Of a DNA stretch of 64,000 nucleotides, positions 1-10,093 are shown piece by piece. Each line of letters begins with the position of its first letter. Within the stretch, counting starts at the first letter, position 1. Under the pieces are notes generated by a model. It was not told where the DNA came from. It did not search any database and saw only the letters and a program-made list of their open reading frames with translations. Position numbers and translations under genes: made by a program. The stretch is from NCBI RefSeq assembly GCF_013415485.1, contig NZ_JACBXS010000011.1:1-64000 (forward strand). The letters are read 5' to 3'. The stretch comes from Rhabdonatronobacter sediminivivens (GTDB lineage: Bacteria > Pseudomonadota > Alphaproteobacteria > Rhodobacterales > Rhodobacteraceae).

Positions 1-42
1 GCCCACATCCGTCGCCTCACCCGCCTCATCGCAAGAACCTGA
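1..42 (+). CDS. Possible 3' end of an unidentified gene
   Basis: Frame 1 is open from the window edge to a TGA at 40-42 and would encode AHIRRLTRLIART. This is too short to identify and may not be a gene. It is listed only because it points toward the Lrp-type regulator and could be the tail of a gene converging on it. Confidence 0.2.
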   Translation, partial: AHIRRLTRLIART

Positions 43-71
43 AATCATTCAGACCATTATGAATCGGACTC

Positions 72-530
72 TCAGACATCCACGGCGGTTGTCTGCACCA
101 CCGTGCGCAGCGCAAAGGACGAATGCATCTGCGCCACACCGGGCAGACGCGACAGGTAGCGGCGGTGGATGCGGGCGAAGTCCTCGGTATCGGCGGCGAG
201 GATCTTCAGCAGGTAATCGGCATTTCCTGCCATGAGATGGCATTCCTGGATATCGGGCACCCGGGCGACCTCGCGCTCGAACGCATCCAGCAACTCGTCG
301 CTCTGGCCCTGAAGCGTGATCTCCACGAACACGGTGGTGGGCTTGCCCATGCGGCGGCGGTCCAGCAGCGCCACATAGCCGGAGATCATCCCCGATGCCT
401 CCAGCCGGTGCACCCGCCGATGGCATGCCGAAGGCGAGAGATTCACCCGTTCGGACAGATCCGCATTCGAAATGCGCCCCTCACGCTGAAGAACCGCCAG
501 AATTCGCCGATCAGTTGCGTCTAGCTGCAT
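72..530 (-). CDS. Lrp/AsnC family transcriptional regulator
   Basis: A 152-residue DNA-binding regulator of the feast/famine family. Residues 1-60 form the AsnC-type helix-turn-helix (MQLDATDRRILAVLQREGRI, then ADLSERVNLSPSACHRRV); the rest is the RAM ligand-binding and oligomerisation domain with its Gly-Asn-Ala-Asp turn near residue 102. The usual family length is about 150 residues, which supports the ATG at 528-530 although the frame is open far upstream. It is divergent from alanine dehydrogenase, and such pairs (AldR-like) usually have the regulator control ald in response to alanine. That role is inferred from position. Confidence 0.93.
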   Translation of the reverse strand: MQLDATDRRILAVLQREGRISNADLSERVNLSPSACHRRVHRLEASGMISGYVALLDRRRMGKPTTVFVEITLQGQSDELLDAFEREVARVPDIQECHLMAGNADYLLKILAADTEDFARIHRRYLSRLPGVAQMHSSFALRTVVQTTAVDV

Positions 531-665
531 CGCAGCGCACTTTCCTTTCAAAATTACCGGTAACCGGCGCAGTTTCTTCGAATGTAGGATCACGGAACAG
601 GGCCGGGAATCAAGCACATTCGGTGCGAACCGTGCAATCGTGCGGCTCCAACAGGGAGGGACACC
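531..665. promoter_or_regulatory. Divergent lrp-type/ald control region
   Basis: This gap of 135 bases holds the promoters of both divergent genes. Visible are an AT-richer patch with the perfect palindrome TTACCGGTAA at 554-563 and TTCGAA at 577-582, possible half-sites for the Lrp-type regulator. A purine-rich ribosome binding site (AGGGAGGG) precedes ald. The operator assignment is a guess from symmetry and location. Confidence 0.4.
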
Positions 666-1784
666 ATGCTTATCGGATGCCCAAGGGAAATCAAACCGCA
701 GGAGTTCCGGGTCGGTCTGACGCCGAATGCCGCGCGTGAGGCCGTGAGCGCCGGGCACAAGGTGATCGTGGAGACCGCCGCCGGCGAGGGCGCGGGCTTC
801 ACCGATGACGACTATACGGCCGCCGGCGCGCAGATCGTGGACAGCGCCGCGGAGATCTTTGCCACCGCCGAGATGGTGGTCAAGGTGAAGGAGCCCCAGG
901 CCACCGAGCGCAAGCAGCTGCGCGAGGGGCAGGTGCTCTTCACTTATCTCCACCTGGCGCCCGACCCGGATCAGACCCGCGATCTGCTGGAAAGCGGCGT
1001 CACCGCCATCGCCTATGAAACTGTCACCGACCGCACTGGCGGCCTGCCCCTGCTGGCGCCGATGTCCGAGGTCGCCGGCCGCCTCGCCCCGCAAATGGGC
1101 GCCTGGACCCTGCAAAAGGCCAATGGCGGGCGCGGCGTGCTGATGGGCGGCGTGCCCGGGGTGCGCCCGGCGAATGTGGTGATCGTCGGGGGCGGCGTGG
1201 TGGGCACCGCCGCCGCCCGCGTGGCCGTGGGCATGGGCGCGAATGTGACCGTGCTGGACCGCTCCATCGCGCGCATGTCCTATCTGGATGACATCTTCAT
1301 GGGGCGGCTGACCACGCAATTTTCCGATGCGGCGGCGGTCGAAGGGCTGCTGGAGCGCGCCGACATGATCGTGGGCGCGGTGCTGATCCCCGGCGCGGCG
1401 GCGCCGAAGCTGATCACCCGCGCGCAACTGGGCCAGATGGCGCCCGGCGCCGTGCTGGTGGATGTCGCCATCGACCAGGGCGGGTGTTTCGAGACCTCGC
1501 GGGCCACCACCCACCAGGACCCGATCTATGAGGTCGACGGCGTGATGCATTACTGCGTCGCCAACATGCCCGGCGCGGTGCCGCGCAGCTCCACCATCGC
1601 GCTGGGCAATGCCACCATGCCCTTCATGCTGGCCTTGGCCAACAAGGGCTGGCGGCAGGCCTGCGAAGATGACCCCCATCTGCTGGACGGGCTCAACACC
1701 CACGCCGGGCACCTGACCTATTACGCGGTGGGCAAGGCGCTGGGCATCGACGTGCTCTCCCCCACAAAAGCGCTCAAGACCTGA
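666..1784 (+). CDS. ald: Alanine dehydrogenase
   Basis: NAD-dependent L-alanine dehydrogenase, which interconverts L-alanine with pyruvate and ammonia in the cytoplasm. At 372 residues it has the family length. The N-terminus ([20 protein letters not shown]) and the substrate residues Arg15, Lys75 and His96 are at their usual positions. The Rossmann glycine motif [13 protein letters not shown] and the catalytic DVAIDQGG segment follow. Strong ribosome binding site AGGGAGGG upstream. It is divergent from an Lrp/AsnC regulator, which probably induces it when alanine is abundant. Confidence 0.97.
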   Translation: MLIGCPREIKPQEFRVGLTPNAAREAVSAGHKVIVETAAGEGAGFTDDDYTAAGAQIVDSAAEIFATAEMVVKVKEPQATERKQLREGQVLFTYLHLAPDPDQTRDLLESGVTAIAYETVTDRTGGLPLLAPMSEVAGRLAPQMGAWTLQKANGGRGVLMGGVPGVRPANVVIVGGGVVGTAAARVAVGMGANVTVLDRSIARMSYLDDIFMGRLTTQFSDAAAVEGLLERADMIVGAVLIPGAAAPKLITRAQLGQMAPGAVLVDVAIDQGGCFETSRATTHQDPIYEVDGVMHYCVANMPGAVPRSSTIALGNATMPFMLALANKGWRQACEDDPHLLDGLNTHAGHLTYYAVGKALGIDVLSPTKALKT

Positions 1785-1804
1785 GCACGCGCCACCAGGC
1801 TCCA

Positions 1805-1825
1805 TTTTCTTGCGAGAAATACTCC
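1805..1825 (+). repeat. Intergenic CTTGC-GAAATACTCC motif, copy 1
   Basis: Reads TTTTCTTGCGAGAAATACTCC and matches the copy at 60835-60856 in 17 of 21 positions. It lies between the convergent 3' ends of ald and truB, just before a GC-rich hairpin. The other copies in this window are also intergenic. Confidence 0.5.
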
Positions 1826-1848
1826 GGGGGGTGAGGCCGCCAGGCCGA

Positions 1849-1865
1849 GGGGGGCAGCGCCCCCC
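1849..1865. terminator. Hairpin between convergent ald and truB
   Basis: GGGGGGC-AGC-GCCCCCC forms a perfect seven-base-pair stem with a three-base loop between two converging genes. There is no long T run on either side, so it may slow or end transcription from both directions, but it is not a canonical intrinsic terminator. Confidence 0.5.
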
Positions 1866-1880
1866 TTGCGCCGCCTGCAC

Positions 1881-2795
1881 TCAGCGCGCCGCCTGCACGA
1901 AAACCCGCGTCGGGTGCAACTCGCCCGCCCTGTAGACCCCCAGCGCCACCGCGCGGCCATCGATGCTGGCCCAGGCCTCGGCGCCATAGTCCACGTCCGA
2001 GGCCAGCACCATGCCCGGATTGCCGTTACGCAACCGCGCCGCCCCCTCGGGCGTGGCGGGCAGTTCCGGCAGGTCGGCCAGGGCAACCTCCAGGGGCTGC
2101 ACATGGGCATCCAGCGCCGGGGTGCGGGCCAGCTCCTCAATCTGCGCGAAGCTGATGCCGTCCTCGGCCTCGAACGGCCCGGACCAGACCCGGCGCAGCA
2201 CGGTCACATGCCCGTGACAGCCCAGCGCCGCCCCCAGATCCCGCGCCACCGACCGCACATAGCCACCCTTGCCGCAGACCATCTCCAGCTCAACATGGTC
2301 GGCATCGGGGCGCGCGACCATCTCCAGGCTTTCGACCCACAGCGGGCGGGCGGCCAGCTCCATCTCATCGCCTGCCCGCGCGATGTCATAGGCGCGCTCG
2401 CCCTCGACCTTGACGGCGGAAAACTGTGGCGGGACCTGCATGATCTCGCCGCGAAACGGCGCCAGCGCAGCGGCGATCGCATCATCTGCGGGGCGCGCGT
2501 CGCTTTCGGCGATCACGCTGCCCTCGGCGTCATCGGTGGTGGTCGCCTGGCCCAGCCGCACGGTGAAGCGATAGCATTTCAGCGCCTCGGTCACATGGGG
2601 GATGGTCTTGGTGGCCTCGCCCAGCGCCACGGCCAGCACGCCGGTTGCGGCCGGGTCCAGCGTGCCCGCATGACCGGCCTTCTTCGCCTCCAGCGCCCAG
2701 CGCAGCTTGTTGACCACGGCGGTCGAGGTCACGCCCGCGGGCTTGTCCACCACCACCCAGCCGGAAATGTCACGCCCCTTGCGCTTGCGTCCCAA
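1881..2795 (-). CDS. truB: tRNA pseudouridine synthase B
   Basis: Makes pseudouridine 55 in the T-loop of tRNA. The 304-residue protein has the TruB signature [14 protein letters not shown] with the catalytic aspartate at residue 47, an early [11 protein letters not shown] motif, and a C-terminal extension. It is the last gene of a minus-strand group rbfA, NAGPA-like gene, truB, matching the common rbfA-truB pairing of translation genes. Confidence 0.96.
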   Translation of the reverse strand: MGRKRKGRDISGWVVVDKPAGVTSTAVVNKLRWALEAKKAGHAGTLDPAATGVLAVALGEATKTIPHVTEALKCYRFTVRLGQATTTDDAEGSVIAESDARPADDAIAAALAPFRGEIMQVPPQFSAVKVEGERAYDIARAGDEMELAARPLWVESLEMVARPDADHVELEMVCGKGGYVRSVARDLGAALGCHGHVTVLRRVWSGPFEAEDGISFAQIEELARTPALDAHVQPLEVALADLPELPATPEGAARLRNGNPGMVLASDVDYGAEAWASIDGRAVALGVYRAGELHPTRVFVQAAR

Positions 2796-2831
2796 ATCCC
2801 TGCCTCCGATCTGTTGCCGTGGCGGCGGGTG

Positions 2832-3593
2832 CTACTCGGTGCCGGGTGTGGCGTCAATATCCACAACCAGCCCCACCACCGGGCCCATTGGCAGGCCCCA
2901 GTCCGACCGCCCCAGCCCCGGCGCATGCAGGCGCGAGACATTGCCATCAAGATAGAGCGCCTGCGGTGCCCCCAGCACATCGCGGAAGAATACCGCGAAG
3001 TCATGGAAATTCACCTGCCCGCCCGAAACCACGAACCAGGCGGTGCCGCCACCCGCGCTGACGCCAACCCCGTTGCGCACGCGCAATGACTCGGACCCTT
3101 CCAGAAACCGCGGATGCAGCGCGCCGTCGATCACCAGCATCGGGCCGGATTGGGTCGCGTGCTGGCATGGCGGCGCCTGCTCGGCGAAGCTGCGGCTTTC
3201 GATCACGGCAAAGCGGTCCTGCAGCACACAGAAGACGCCATTGGGCAACATGCCGAAGTTCCCCGGCCCTTCACGGGTGACGATGCCGGCGCGTTCCTCG
3301 CCGCCTTCGACATAGAGGCCAACGGGGCGGCGGTCAGGGTGATACATGCCTGCGTTCATGGCAAAGCCCAGCCGCGCGCCTTCGGCGGCCAGCATGTCGT
3401 CGATCCGGCTGAAGCTTCCCAGGGTTTCGCCGGTCGGACCGGTCAGGAACAGGCGCAGATCATCGCCTGCGTGAACCGTGCATACGGTGTAGCGCTGGCC
3501 ATCCTGGCTGCGGTTCTCGCAAGGTTCGGCCCCGGCGCCACTGGCCAGCGCCGTCAGCGCCGCGGCCCAGGCCGCGGTCCTAGCGGTCCTCAT
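2832..3593 (-). CDS. Exported phosphodiester glycosidase-family (NAGPA/DUF2233) protein
   Basis: A 253-residue protein with an N-terminal signal peptide ([22 protein letters not shown]) and the NAGPA-type fold: [63 protein letters not shown] and YLDGNVSRL. Related proteins cleave phosphodiester-linked sugars; the substrate here is unknown. The start was chosen for the signal peptide and overlaps the end of rbfA by 14 bases. It sits between rbfA and truB, which is usual in this family of bacteria but gives no functional clue. Confidence 0.85.
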   Translation of the reverse strand: MRTARTAAWAAALTALASGAGAEPCENRSQDGQRYTVCTVHAGDDLRLFLTGPTGETLGSFSRIDDMLAAEGARLGFAMNAGMYHPDRRPVGLYVEGGEERAGIVTREGPGNFGMLPNGVFCVLQDRFAVIESRSFAEQAPPCQHATQSGPMLVIDGALHPRFLEGSESLRVRNGVGVSAGGGTAWFVVSGGQVNFHDFAVFFRDVLGAPQALYLDGNVSRLHAPGLGRSDWGLPMGPVVGLVVDIDATPGTE

Positions 3594-4014
3594 CGCCCCC
3601 GATGCTCCCGTCCTCATCGGCTGCGGCCACATCGCGCTGCACGCGGGCGTCGGCAAAGATGCGGCGCGTGTCATCCATGCGGTCGAAGGTCTCGTCCAGC
3701 CGGAAGCGCAGGTCGGGGGCAAATTTCAGCGTCAGCTCCTTGCCCACGGCGCGGCGCAGCGCGGGCCGGTTGCGCGCCAGAGCCTTGAGCGCGGCCTCCT
3801 GGTTGTCGCCCCCCAGCGGCATGACAAATACCGTGGCCAGCTTCAGATCGGGTGAGGTGCGCACCTCGCTCACGGTGATGGACATGCGGTTGAGTTCGGG
3901 GTCATGCACATCGGCACGGTTGAGCACATCGGAAAGCGTGCGCCGAATCAGCTCGGCCACCCTGAGCTGGCGCTGCGATGGCCCCTTGGCCGCGTTATGT
4001 CGTCTGATGCTCAT
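3580..4014 (-). CDS. rbfA: 30S ribosome-binding factor RbfA
   Basis: Late 30S subunit assembly and cold-adaptation factor. The 144-residue protein shows the family pattern [40 protein letters not shown] and [18 protein letters not shown], ending in an acidic tail. It heads the minus-strand group with a NAGPA-like gene and truB. It is divergent from dapB, with about 130 bases between the starts. Confidence 0.96.
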   Translation of the reverse strand: MSIRRHNAAKGPSQRQLRVAELIRRTLSDVLNRADVHDPELNRMSITVSEVRTSPDLKLATVFVMPLGGDNQEAALKALARNRPALRRAVGKELTLKFAPDLRFRLDETFDRMDDTRRIFADARVQRDVAAADEDGSIGGDEDR

Positions 4015-4144
4015 TGCTGTTATCTAGGCCAGCGCGGGGCCCTGTGCAATGGCGCGCGCCCTTTCCCGCACCACCCTTGGGCTTTGCCAACGAGCTCAAG
4101 GGGCGTTAAGGGGAGCGCGGAAACGGTCAGGGGGCAGCAGGACC

Positions 4145-4945
4145 ATGGTGCGGATTGCGGTAATGGGCGCTTCGGGGCGCATGGGGCAGATGCTGGTGCA
4201 GCTGGTCGGCGAAAGCGACCTGGCGGTGCTGGGCGCGGCGGTGGAGCGTCCCGGCCACGGCTGGGTCGGCCAGGATCTGGGTGTGGCGGCAGGCGGTGCG
4301 GCGCTGGGGCTGCGGGTAACCGATTCGGTGGCGCAGGCGCTGGAACAGTCCGATGCCGTGATCGACTTCACCGCCCCCGGCGTCAGCGTGGCCCTGGCCG
4401 AACAGGCCGCCGCCATGGGGGTGGCGCATGTGATCGGCACCACCGGGTTTTCCGATGCCGACCTGCAGGCCATCGCCCGCGCGGCCGAGCGTGGCGTGAT
4501 CGTGCGCGCGGGCAACATGAGCCTGGGCGTCAACCTGCTGGTGCAACTGACGGCGCAGGTCGCGCGCGCACTGGGCATGGAGTATGACATCGAGATCGTC
4601 GAGGCCCATCACCGCCACAAGGTCGATGCGCCGTCCGGCACCGCGCTGATGCTGGGAGAGGCTGCCGCCGAAGGGCGCGGCCAGCGGCTGGCCGATGTGT
4701 CCGAGCGTGGGCGTGACGGGATCACCGGCGCGCGCCAGGCCGGCGCCATCGGCTTTCACGCCATCCGCGGCGGTGACATCATCGGCGAACATGATGTGAT
4801 CTTTGCCGGCACCGGGGAACGCATCACCCTGCGCCATGTGGCCAGCGATCGCAGCGTCTTTGCCCGTGGCGCCCTGCGCGCCGCCATCTGGGCCCAGGGC
4901 CAGCCACCGGGAGAGTATTCCATGGCCGCAGTTCTGGGCCTGTAA
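4145..4945 (+). CDS. dapB: 4-hydroxy-tetrahydrodipicolinate reductase
   Basis: Second committed enzyme of the diaminopimelate/lysine pathway, reducing hydroxytetrahydrodipicolinate with NAD(P)H. The 266-residue protein has the nucleotide-binding motif [11 protein letters not shown], the GTTGFS loop, and the catalytic segment [19 protein letters not shown] (His and Lys). The frame is open upstream, but the ATG at 4145 places the Rossmann motif at the very N-terminus, as in the family. Confidence 0.97.
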   Translation: MVRIAVMGASGRMGQMLVQLVGESDLAVLGAAVERPGHGWVGQDLGVAAGGAALGLRVTDSVAQALEQSDAVIDFTAPGVSVALAEQAAAMGVAHVIGTTGFSDADLQAIARAAERGVIVRAGNMSLGVNLLVQLTAQVARALGMEYDIEIVEAHHRHKVDAPSGTALMLGEAAAEGRGQRLADVSERGRDGITGARQAGAIGFHAIRGGDIIGEHDVIFAGTGERITLRHVASDRSVFARGALRAAIWAQGQPPGEYSMAAVLGL

Positions 4946-5033
4946 CGGCGGATTTCCGCCAAGCCCGCGCCGATCTGCATCCGATCCCTGCCGCCTTGCG
5001 TATCCCGTTGGAGCATACCGCAAGGAGGTCACG

Positions 5034-5405
5034 ATGAGGCGCATTTTCACCATCCTGGCAGCGGCCAGCGCGCTGACCCTGGGCATGGGCGCAGCTCAGC
5101 CCGCGCAGGCGGATTTCGCTGTGGTCAACAATGAAAACGAATTCCGCGCCCTGGTGCAGGGGCGCGAATTGCGCCGCTTTGCCGTGCGTTTGCAGGTGCA
5201 TGATGACGGCACCATATCGGGCAGGGGCTTTGGCCGCCAGGTGACCGGCGACTGGGGCTGGCAAGGGCGTTACTTCTGCCGCACCCTGGAATGGGGCAGT
5301 GGCGGCGACCCGGACAACTGCCAGCTGGTGCTGCGCGACGGCGATACGCTGCGTTTCATCTCGGACCAGGGCCAGGGCGATTCGGCGGATTTCCGTCTGC
5401 GCTGA
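5034..5405 (+). CDS. Small exported protein of unknown function
   Basis: A 123-residue protein with a clear Sec signal peptide (MRRIFTILAAASALTLGMGA, cleavage near AQA-DF) and a strong AAGGAGG ribosome binding site at 5022-5028, which fixes the start. The mature part is a compact domain with two cysteines (YFCRTLEWG and DNCQLVL) and a repeated GRGFGRQVTGDWGWQGRY-type beta pattern. Probably periplasmic. It follows dapB by 88 bases. I do not recognise a family with a known role. Confidence 0.8.
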   Translation: MRRIFTILAAASALTLGMGAAQPAQADFAVVNNENEFRALVQGRELRRFAVRLQVHDDGTISGRGFGRQVTGDWGWQGRYFCRTLEWGSGGDPDNCQLVLRDGDTLRFISDQGQGDSADFRLR

Positions 5406-5667
5406 TCCGGGCGGCGGGGTGGCCCGGCCCCCAGATGTCGCGGGCATCGCGGGCCAGGGCCCGCGCCTGCGCCCGGTCCAGCAGCTCCTGCGCCGCCGCC
5501 GCATCCCCGCCAGCCCGGCGCAGCGCGCGGGCCCACAGCTTTTGCGCTGATGCTGCGCTCCAGGGCAGGGCGGCATCGTGCAGCCAGCGCCGCAACTCGG
5601 GCGGCAGGCGGTCAAACCGGCGCATGGACATGGCCGAGCGCTTCAATCCCGTCGCCACATTGCGCAT
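5356..5667 (-). CDS. Small conserved protein (DUF6525-like)
   Basis: A 103-residue protein rich in Arg and Ala, with the core RFDRLPPELRRWLHDAALPW followed by helices. This resembles the small family annotated DUF6525 in Rhodobacteraceae (from memory). Its ATG lies one base after the stop of the upstream CobW gene, so it is probably translationally coupled to it and shares its zinc-responsive promoter. Its 3' end overlaps the convergent small exported gene by 50 bases. Function unknown. Confidence 0.6.
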   Translation of the reverse strand: MRNVATGLKRSAMSMRRFDRLPPELRRWLHDAALPWSAASAQKLWARALRRAGGDAAAAQELLDRAQARALARDARDIWGPGHPAARISADGNPPNRPGPGPR

Positions 5668-5668
5668 G

Positions 5669-6871
5669 TCAGGCGGCCTTGCGCGCGCCCCAGCGCGGGA
5701 ACGGGTCCGGCAGATCGGCCCAGGCGGCGGGGGTGAAATCCTCGCCGATCAGGCAGGCATCCAACTGCGCGCGGATCGCCGCAATATCCATGCCCGCGCC
5801 GATGAACACCAGTTCCTGCCGCCGGTCGCCCCAGGGTTCCACCCAGTTTTCCTGCATGCGGGACAGGGCTTCGGCGTGGTTCGGCCAGCGGTCGCGCGGG
5901 ACCGCAGCCCACCAGCCCCCCAGCGGCGTGACAGAGGACACCGCCCCGGCCAGGCTGAACTCGGCCACCCAATTGGGGCGCGTGGCCAGCCAGAAATGCC
6001 CCTTGGCGCGGATCACCCCCGGCAGATCGCCGTTGAGCACATCATGCACCTTCTGCGGGTCAAAGGGGCGCCGCGCGCGATAGACGAAGCTGGAAATCCC
6101 GTATTCCTCGGTCTCGGGAATGTGATCGGCGAAGCCGTAAAGCTCCTTCGCCCAGAGCGGATGCTCGTGTGCCTTGTCGAAATCGAACAGCCCCGTGTCG
6201 AAGATCAGATCGCTCGCGACCTGCGACTGGTCGGTTTCGATCAGCCGGGCATCGGGGTTCAACGCCTTGATGATCTTGCGCGCCGCGTCCGCGCGTTCTG
6301 GCCCGGCGTCGGTCACCTTGTTCAGCACCACCACGTCGGCGAATTCGATCTGCTCGGTCAGCAGGTTGACCAGGGTGCGCTCGTCCTCCTCGCCCAGCGT
6401 CTCGCCCCGGTCGGACAGGAAATCATGGCTGGAGAAATCCTCGAGCAGGTTGATCGCATCGACCACTGTGACCATCGTATCCAGCCGTGAGACATCGGCG
6501 AGGCTGTCGCCCCCCTCGTCCCGGAACTCGAAGCTGGCGGCCACGGGGAGCGGCTCGGATATCCCGGTCGATTCGATCAGCAGGTAGTCGAAGCGCCCTT
6601 CGGTGGCCAGGCAGCGGACCTCTTGCAGCAGGTCATCGCGCAGGGTGCAGCAGATGCAGCCATTGGACATTTCCACCAGCTTCTCCTCGCCCCGGCGCAG
6701 GTCCACGCCCGCTTCCACCAGATCGGCGTCGATGTTGACCTCGGACATGTCATTGACGATCACGGCCACGCGGCGGCCTTCGCGGTTGTTGAGCACATGG
6801 TTCAGCAGCGTCGTCTTGCCCGCGCCCAGAAAGCCCGAGAGCACGGTGACGGGAAGGCGGGTGTCGGTCAT
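5669..6871 (-). CDS. CobW/ZigA-type GTP-dependent zinc metallochaperone
   Basis: A 400-residue G3E-family GTPase thought to deliver zinc to client enzymes when zinc is scarce. Walker A is [11 protein letters not shown], the switch region is [12 protein letters not shown], and the metal-binding CxCC motif is Cys72-Ile-Cys74-Cys75. The guanine-specificity motif is VVLNKVTD. The C-terminal CobW domain follows ([12 protein letters not shown] to about residue 370). The start lies 18 bases from a Zur-type operator, so zinc repression is very likely. This distinguishes it from the cobalamin-pathway CobW; no cobalamin genes are nearby. Confidence 0.93.
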   Translation of the reverse strand: MTDTRLPVTVLSGFLGAGKTTLLNHVLNNREGRRVAVIVNDMSEVNIDADLVEAGVDLRRGEEKLVEMSNGCICCTLRDDLLQEVRCLATEGRFDYLLIESTGISEPLPVAASFEFRDEGGDSLADVSRLDTMVTVVDAINLLEDFSSHDFLSDRGETLGEEDERTLVNLLTEQIEFADVVVLNKVTDAGPERADAARKIIKALNPDARLIETDQSQVASDLIFDTGLFDFDKAHEHPLWAKELYGFADHIPETEEYGISSFVYRARRPFDPQKVHDVLNGDLPGVIRAKGHFWLATRPNWVAEFSLAGAVSSVTPLGGWWAAVPRDRWPNHAEALSRMQENWVEPWGDRRQELVFIGAGMDIAAIRAQLDACLIGEDFTPAAWADLPDPFPRWGARKAA

Positions 6872-6888
6872 GGTGGGCTCCGTGTGTA

Positions 6889-6905
6889 ATGTTATATTAT
6901 ATCAT
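6889..6905 (-). promoter_or_regulatory. Zur-type operator upstream of the CobW-family gene
   Basis: ATGTTATATTATATCAT is a 17-base near-perfect palindrome (14 of 17 positions symmetric) flanked by TGTA and TTACA. It fits the alphaproteobacterial Zur consensus of two ATGTTATA-like half-sites. It is AT-only in a GC-rich genome and lies 18-34 bases before the CobW-type start codon, where bound repressor would block the promoter. Confidence 0.85.
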
Positions 6906-6959
6906 TTACACCATGGGGCCGGGGCACCGCAACCGCTCTTTTTCCGGTGCGCGCCGTCA

Positions 6960-8192
6960 CTATTGCCCCCGCAATGCCTCCAGCACCTGCACCGAGATAT
7001 AGCCATCGGGCACCAGACCCTGCCGCGCCTGCCAGGCGCGGACGGCGGCGCGGGTGGCGGGGCCCAGCCGCCCGTCGATCCCGGCGGTGTCGAAGCCCTG
7101 CGCGTTCAGCCGCCGCTGCAACTCCATCCGTTCATTCAGGTTCAGCGCGCGGTCCCCCCGGGGCCAGCCGCTGGCAAACGGCCCCGCCCCGCGCAGGCGG
7201 TCCGCCAGATGCCCCAGCGCAATCACATAAGCGTCCGAGATATTGTAGGTCTTGAGCACATCGTAATTGCCGAAGGTCAGCAGCGCCGGGCCATGCCGCC
7301 CTGCGGGCAGCATCAGCTTGGCCGTTCCCTGCGCAGGCAGTTGCGCCCCGGCCACCGCCGCCACCCCCAGCGCGCGCCAGGCATCCACCCCGCGGCGGGT
7401 GCCGGTCAGCCCCAGGTCGAAACCCTGCGGCAGGCGCACCTCGACCGCCCAGGGCTGGCCGCGCTGCCAGCCATTGGCCGAAAGGTAATGCGCCGCCGAG
7501 GCCAGCGCATCCGCCGGGTTGTCCGACCAGACATCACGCCGCCCGTTGCCGGTGAAATCCACCGCATGGTCCAGATAGCTCGATGGCATGAACTGCGTGT
7601 GCCCCATGGCGCCCGCCCAGGAGCCGATCATGCGCGCGGGCGTCACCTCGCCCGCCTGAACGATCTTCAGCGCGGCAATCAGCTCCTGTTCGAAGAACGC
7701 CGCGCGGCGGCCGTCGCGGGCCAGCGTGGCCAGGGTGCTCAGGATCGGCGTGGAGCCGCGCACCGCCCCGTAAGAGGTCTCAAGCCCCCAGATGGCGACC
7801 AGGACCTCGGGTTCGACCCCGTAGCGCGCGGTGATGCGGCCCAGAAGGTCGTCGTGGCTGGCCAGCAACTGCCGCCCCCGGCTGATGCGCGCTGCGGTCA
7901 CCTGCGCATCCAGATAATCCCAGACATGGGTGCCGAATTCGGACTGCGCCCGGTCCAGCCGCAGCGTGGCGGGCAGCGGGCGCACATCGGCCATGGCCCG
8001 GTCAAAGACCGGCGCCTGCACCCCGGCGGCCAGCGCGCGTGGACGGAAAGCGGCCACCCAGCCGTCGAAACTGGCCGCCCGCGTGGCCTCGGGGCCTGCT
8101 TCCGGACGCGCTTCGGGGCGGGGGGAGCGGTCCACATTGGCGCCGACGCAGCCCGGTAACAGCAGCAGTAGGCATATCAGAATCGCCCGCAT
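6960..8192 (-). CDS. Lytic murein transglycosylase, MltB type, lipoprotein
   Basis: Cleaves peptidoglycan glycan strands, forming 1,6-anhydro-muramic ends. The 410-residue protein begins with a lipoprotein signal ([15 protein letters not shown], lipobox LPGC). It has the SLT_2 domain with the catalytic glutamate in [14 protein letters not shown] and the [13 protein letters not shown] motif. A C-terminal peptidoglycan-binding repeat follows ([20 protein letters not shown] to the end). The start at 8192 was chosen because it puts the signal peptide at the N-terminus. Confidence 0.93.
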   Translation of the reverse strand: MRAILICLLLLLPGCVGANVDRSPRPEARPEAGPEATRAASFDGWVAAFRPRALAAGVQAPVFDRAMADVRPLPATLRLDRAQSEFGTHVWDYLDAQVTAARISRGRQLLASHDDLLGRITARYGVEPEVLVAIWGLETSYGAVRGSTPILSTLATLARDGRRAAFFEQELIAALKIVQAGEVTPARMIGSWAGAMGHTQFMPSSYLDHAVDFTGNGRRDVWSDNPADALASAAHYLSANGWQRGQPWAVEVRLPQGFDLGLTGTRRGVDAWRALGVAAVAGAQLPAQGTAKLMLPAGRHGPALLTFGNYDVLKTYNISDAYVIALGHLADRLRGAGPFASGWPRGDRALNLNERMELQRRLNAQGFDTAGIDGRLGPATRAAVRAWQARQGLVPDGYISVQVLEALRGQ

Positions 8193-8270
8193 GATCTCGC
8201 CCTCGCCCTTCTGCCGCCACACCAACCTAGCGCAAGACGCGATGCGTTGGAAATGCCGGGCGTGCGCCGC

Positions 8271-8885
8271 TCAGGGCTGGCCAACCGGGCCGTCCATGAC
8301 CATCAGCGCCACGCCCAGCGCGATCGACAGGCCCATGACCGCGTTGAACACCCGCAGCCGCACCGGATCGGCAAGGAACCGGCGCAGCCCCTGTCCCGCC
8401 GCAGCCCATCCCAGCGACGAGGTCACCCCCGCCAGCGCAAAGGCCAGCGCCACCAGACTGGCGGTCAGCCAGGGGGCTTCGGGGTGGACGAACTGCGCCG
8501 AGATCGCCACCGCCATCACCCAGGCCTTGGCGTTGATCCATTGAAAAGCCGCCGCCTGCCAAAAGGTGAAGGGCTTCGCCTCTCCGGCGGCCGAGGGCAG
8601 GCCGCCCTTGGTTGCAATCTGCCAGGCCACCCATAGCAGCAGCGCCGCCCCGCCCCAGCGCAGGGTTTCGCGCAGCAGGGCCGATTGCTGAAAGGCCTCA
8701 CCCAGAAAGATGGCGACAACGAAAACCATCCCGGCAAAGCCCAGCCAGACGCCATTCACATGCGGAATGGTGCGCGCCAGTCCGAAATTCACCCCCGAGG
8801 CCGCCAGCATCGCGTTGTTGGGCCCCGGCGTCCAGGTTCCGGCGAAGGTCAGCATCAGCAGCGCGGCAAAGGTTTCGAGCGGCAT
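8271..8885 (-). CDS. LysE family amino-acid exporter
   Basis: A 204-residue inner-membrane protein of the LysE/RhtB family, with about six membrane segments and the family opening FAALLMLTFAGTWTPGPNNAMLAASG. It probably exports an amino acid or a related toxic metabolite; the substrate cannot be read from the sequence. It stands alone, downstream of cca on the same strand. Confidence 0.9.
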   Translation of the reverse strand: MPLETFAALLMLTFAGTWTPGPNNAMLAASGVNFGLARTIPHVNGVWLGFAGMVFVVAIFLGEAFQQSALLRETLRWGGAALLLWVAWQIATKGGLPSAAGEAKPFTFWQAAAFQWINAKAWVMAVAISAQFVHPEAPWLTASLVALAFALAGVTSSLGWAAAGQGLRRFLADPVRLRVFNAVMGLSIALGVALMVMDGPVGQP

Positions 8886-8947
8886 GGCGGCGAGTCCGGT
8901 TAAAAGGTCTGTAATGCTGACCTATCATCCGCGAATCCCGCCGCCTG

Positions 8948-10093
8948 TCAAGCCAGAAGCTGCGCCCGGGTCAGCGTGAAATCCGAGGCCACCCAGCGCC
9001 ATTCCAGCTCGCGCAGGCGTTGGCCCAGGGCGGGGCCGTTGTAATCCGGCATCAGGTCGCGGGCCTTTAGGGGGAAACGCTGCTCTGCCCCGCGCGCAAT
9101 TTCATCCTGCCAGCCCGGCGCCAGAAGCTCGCGCGCGCGGGCGGCGCGCAGCAGCGCGGCATCGGCGCCCGGATCGGCCCCCAGCCAGTAGCCCAGCGCG
9201 GCCAGGCTGGCATCGGTGGCGGCATGGTCGCGGATCCGGGCCAGATTGCGCGCCTCGGCCCGGGTCAGGCGCAGGGTGGTTTCGGGGTCCTGCGGGGCCA
9301 GCACCGCCAGTCGTCGCAGCCATCCGGGGGCAATCCCCGCTTCCAGATGCACCATCAACCGCAGCCCGGACGGATCTGCCCCGGGCAGGATGACGCCCAG
9401 CACACCGGTCTGTGCCATCCCCTCCACCGCGGGGGCAGGGTCGGGGGCGGCCAGCAGCTTGCGCATCTCGGCGCCCACCCTTTCCTGCGAAAGCTGCGCC
9501 ATTCCCCCGGCATGGGCCGCGCAGGCCGCCAATGCGGCGCCGTCCATGGGGCGCAGCGGATCGCCGAAATGCGCCTGGAAGCGAAAGAACCGCAGGATGC
9601 GCAGGTAATCTTCACGGATACGGTCGGCGGGCTCGCCGACAAAGCGCACCCGGCGCTGCACCAGATCGGCCAGCCCCCCGCCCAGCGGGTCAACCACGGT
9701 GCCATCGGCGCGGGCGTAAAGCGCGTTCATGGTGAAGTCCCGCCGGGCAGCGTCATCCTCCAGCCGGTCGGCAAAGGCGATCACGGCGTGGCGGCCAAAG
9801 GTTTCGACATCGCGGCGAAAGGTCGTGACCTCGAACCCGCGCCCTTCGGCGACCACCGTGATGGTGCCATGGTCGATGCCCGTCGGCACAGCCTTCAGCC
9901 CGGCGCGCGCGGCCAGGTCGATCACCGTCTGCGGATGGGCATCGGTGGCGATATCCACATCCGACACCCCCCGCCCGATCAGCGCATCGCGCACACAGCC
10001 ACCGACGCAGAACGCCTGATGGCCGCCTTGCGCCAGCATGGCCAGCACCGCCTGAGTTGCCGTGTCACTCAGCCAGGTGCCGCTTGCCTTCAT
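8948..10093 (-). CDS. cca: CCA tRNA nucleotidyltransferase (poly(A) polymerase family)
   Basis: Adds or repairs the 3' CCA of tRNA. The 381-residue class II nucleotidyltransferase has the head motif CVGGCVRDALIGRGVSDVDIATD (GG, then the DxD metal pair), the ATP-template region with RRDFTMNALYA, and the neck with EDYLRILRFFRFQAHFG. The start overlaps the stop of the upstream Nudix gene by four bases (ATGA), so the two are coupled in the order hslO, Nudix, cca. Confidence 0.94.
   Translation of the reverse strand: MKASGTWLSDTATQAVLAMLAQGGHQAFCVGGCVRDALIGRGVSDVDIATDAHPQTVIDLAARAGLKAVPTGIDHGTITVVAEGRGFEVTTFRRDVETFGRHAVIAFADRLEDDAARRDFTMNALYARADGTVVDPLGGGLADLVQRRVRFVGEPADRIREDYLRILRFFRFQAHFGDPLRPMDGAALAACAAHAGGMAQLSQERVGAEMRKLLAAPDPAPAVEGMAQTGVLGVILPGADPSGLRLMVHLEAGIAPGWLRRLAVLAPQDPETTLRLTRAEARNLARIRDHAATDASLAALGYWLGADPGADAALLRAARARELLAPGWQDEIARGAEQRFPLKARDLMPDYNGPALGQRLRELEWRWVASDFTLTRAQLLA

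Noticed and set aside
531..1880. Upstream extension of the Lrp-type gene to a 602-codon frame
   Set aside because: The extension is antisense to ald and low in complexity; the Lrp/AsnC fold begins at the ATG at 528-530.
1866..3089. A 407-codon open frame on the plus strand
   Set aside because: It lies antisense to truB and the NAGPA-like gene, its translation is His/Arg/Gln-rich with no domain, and it is explained by the GC-rich codon usage of the real genes on the other strand.
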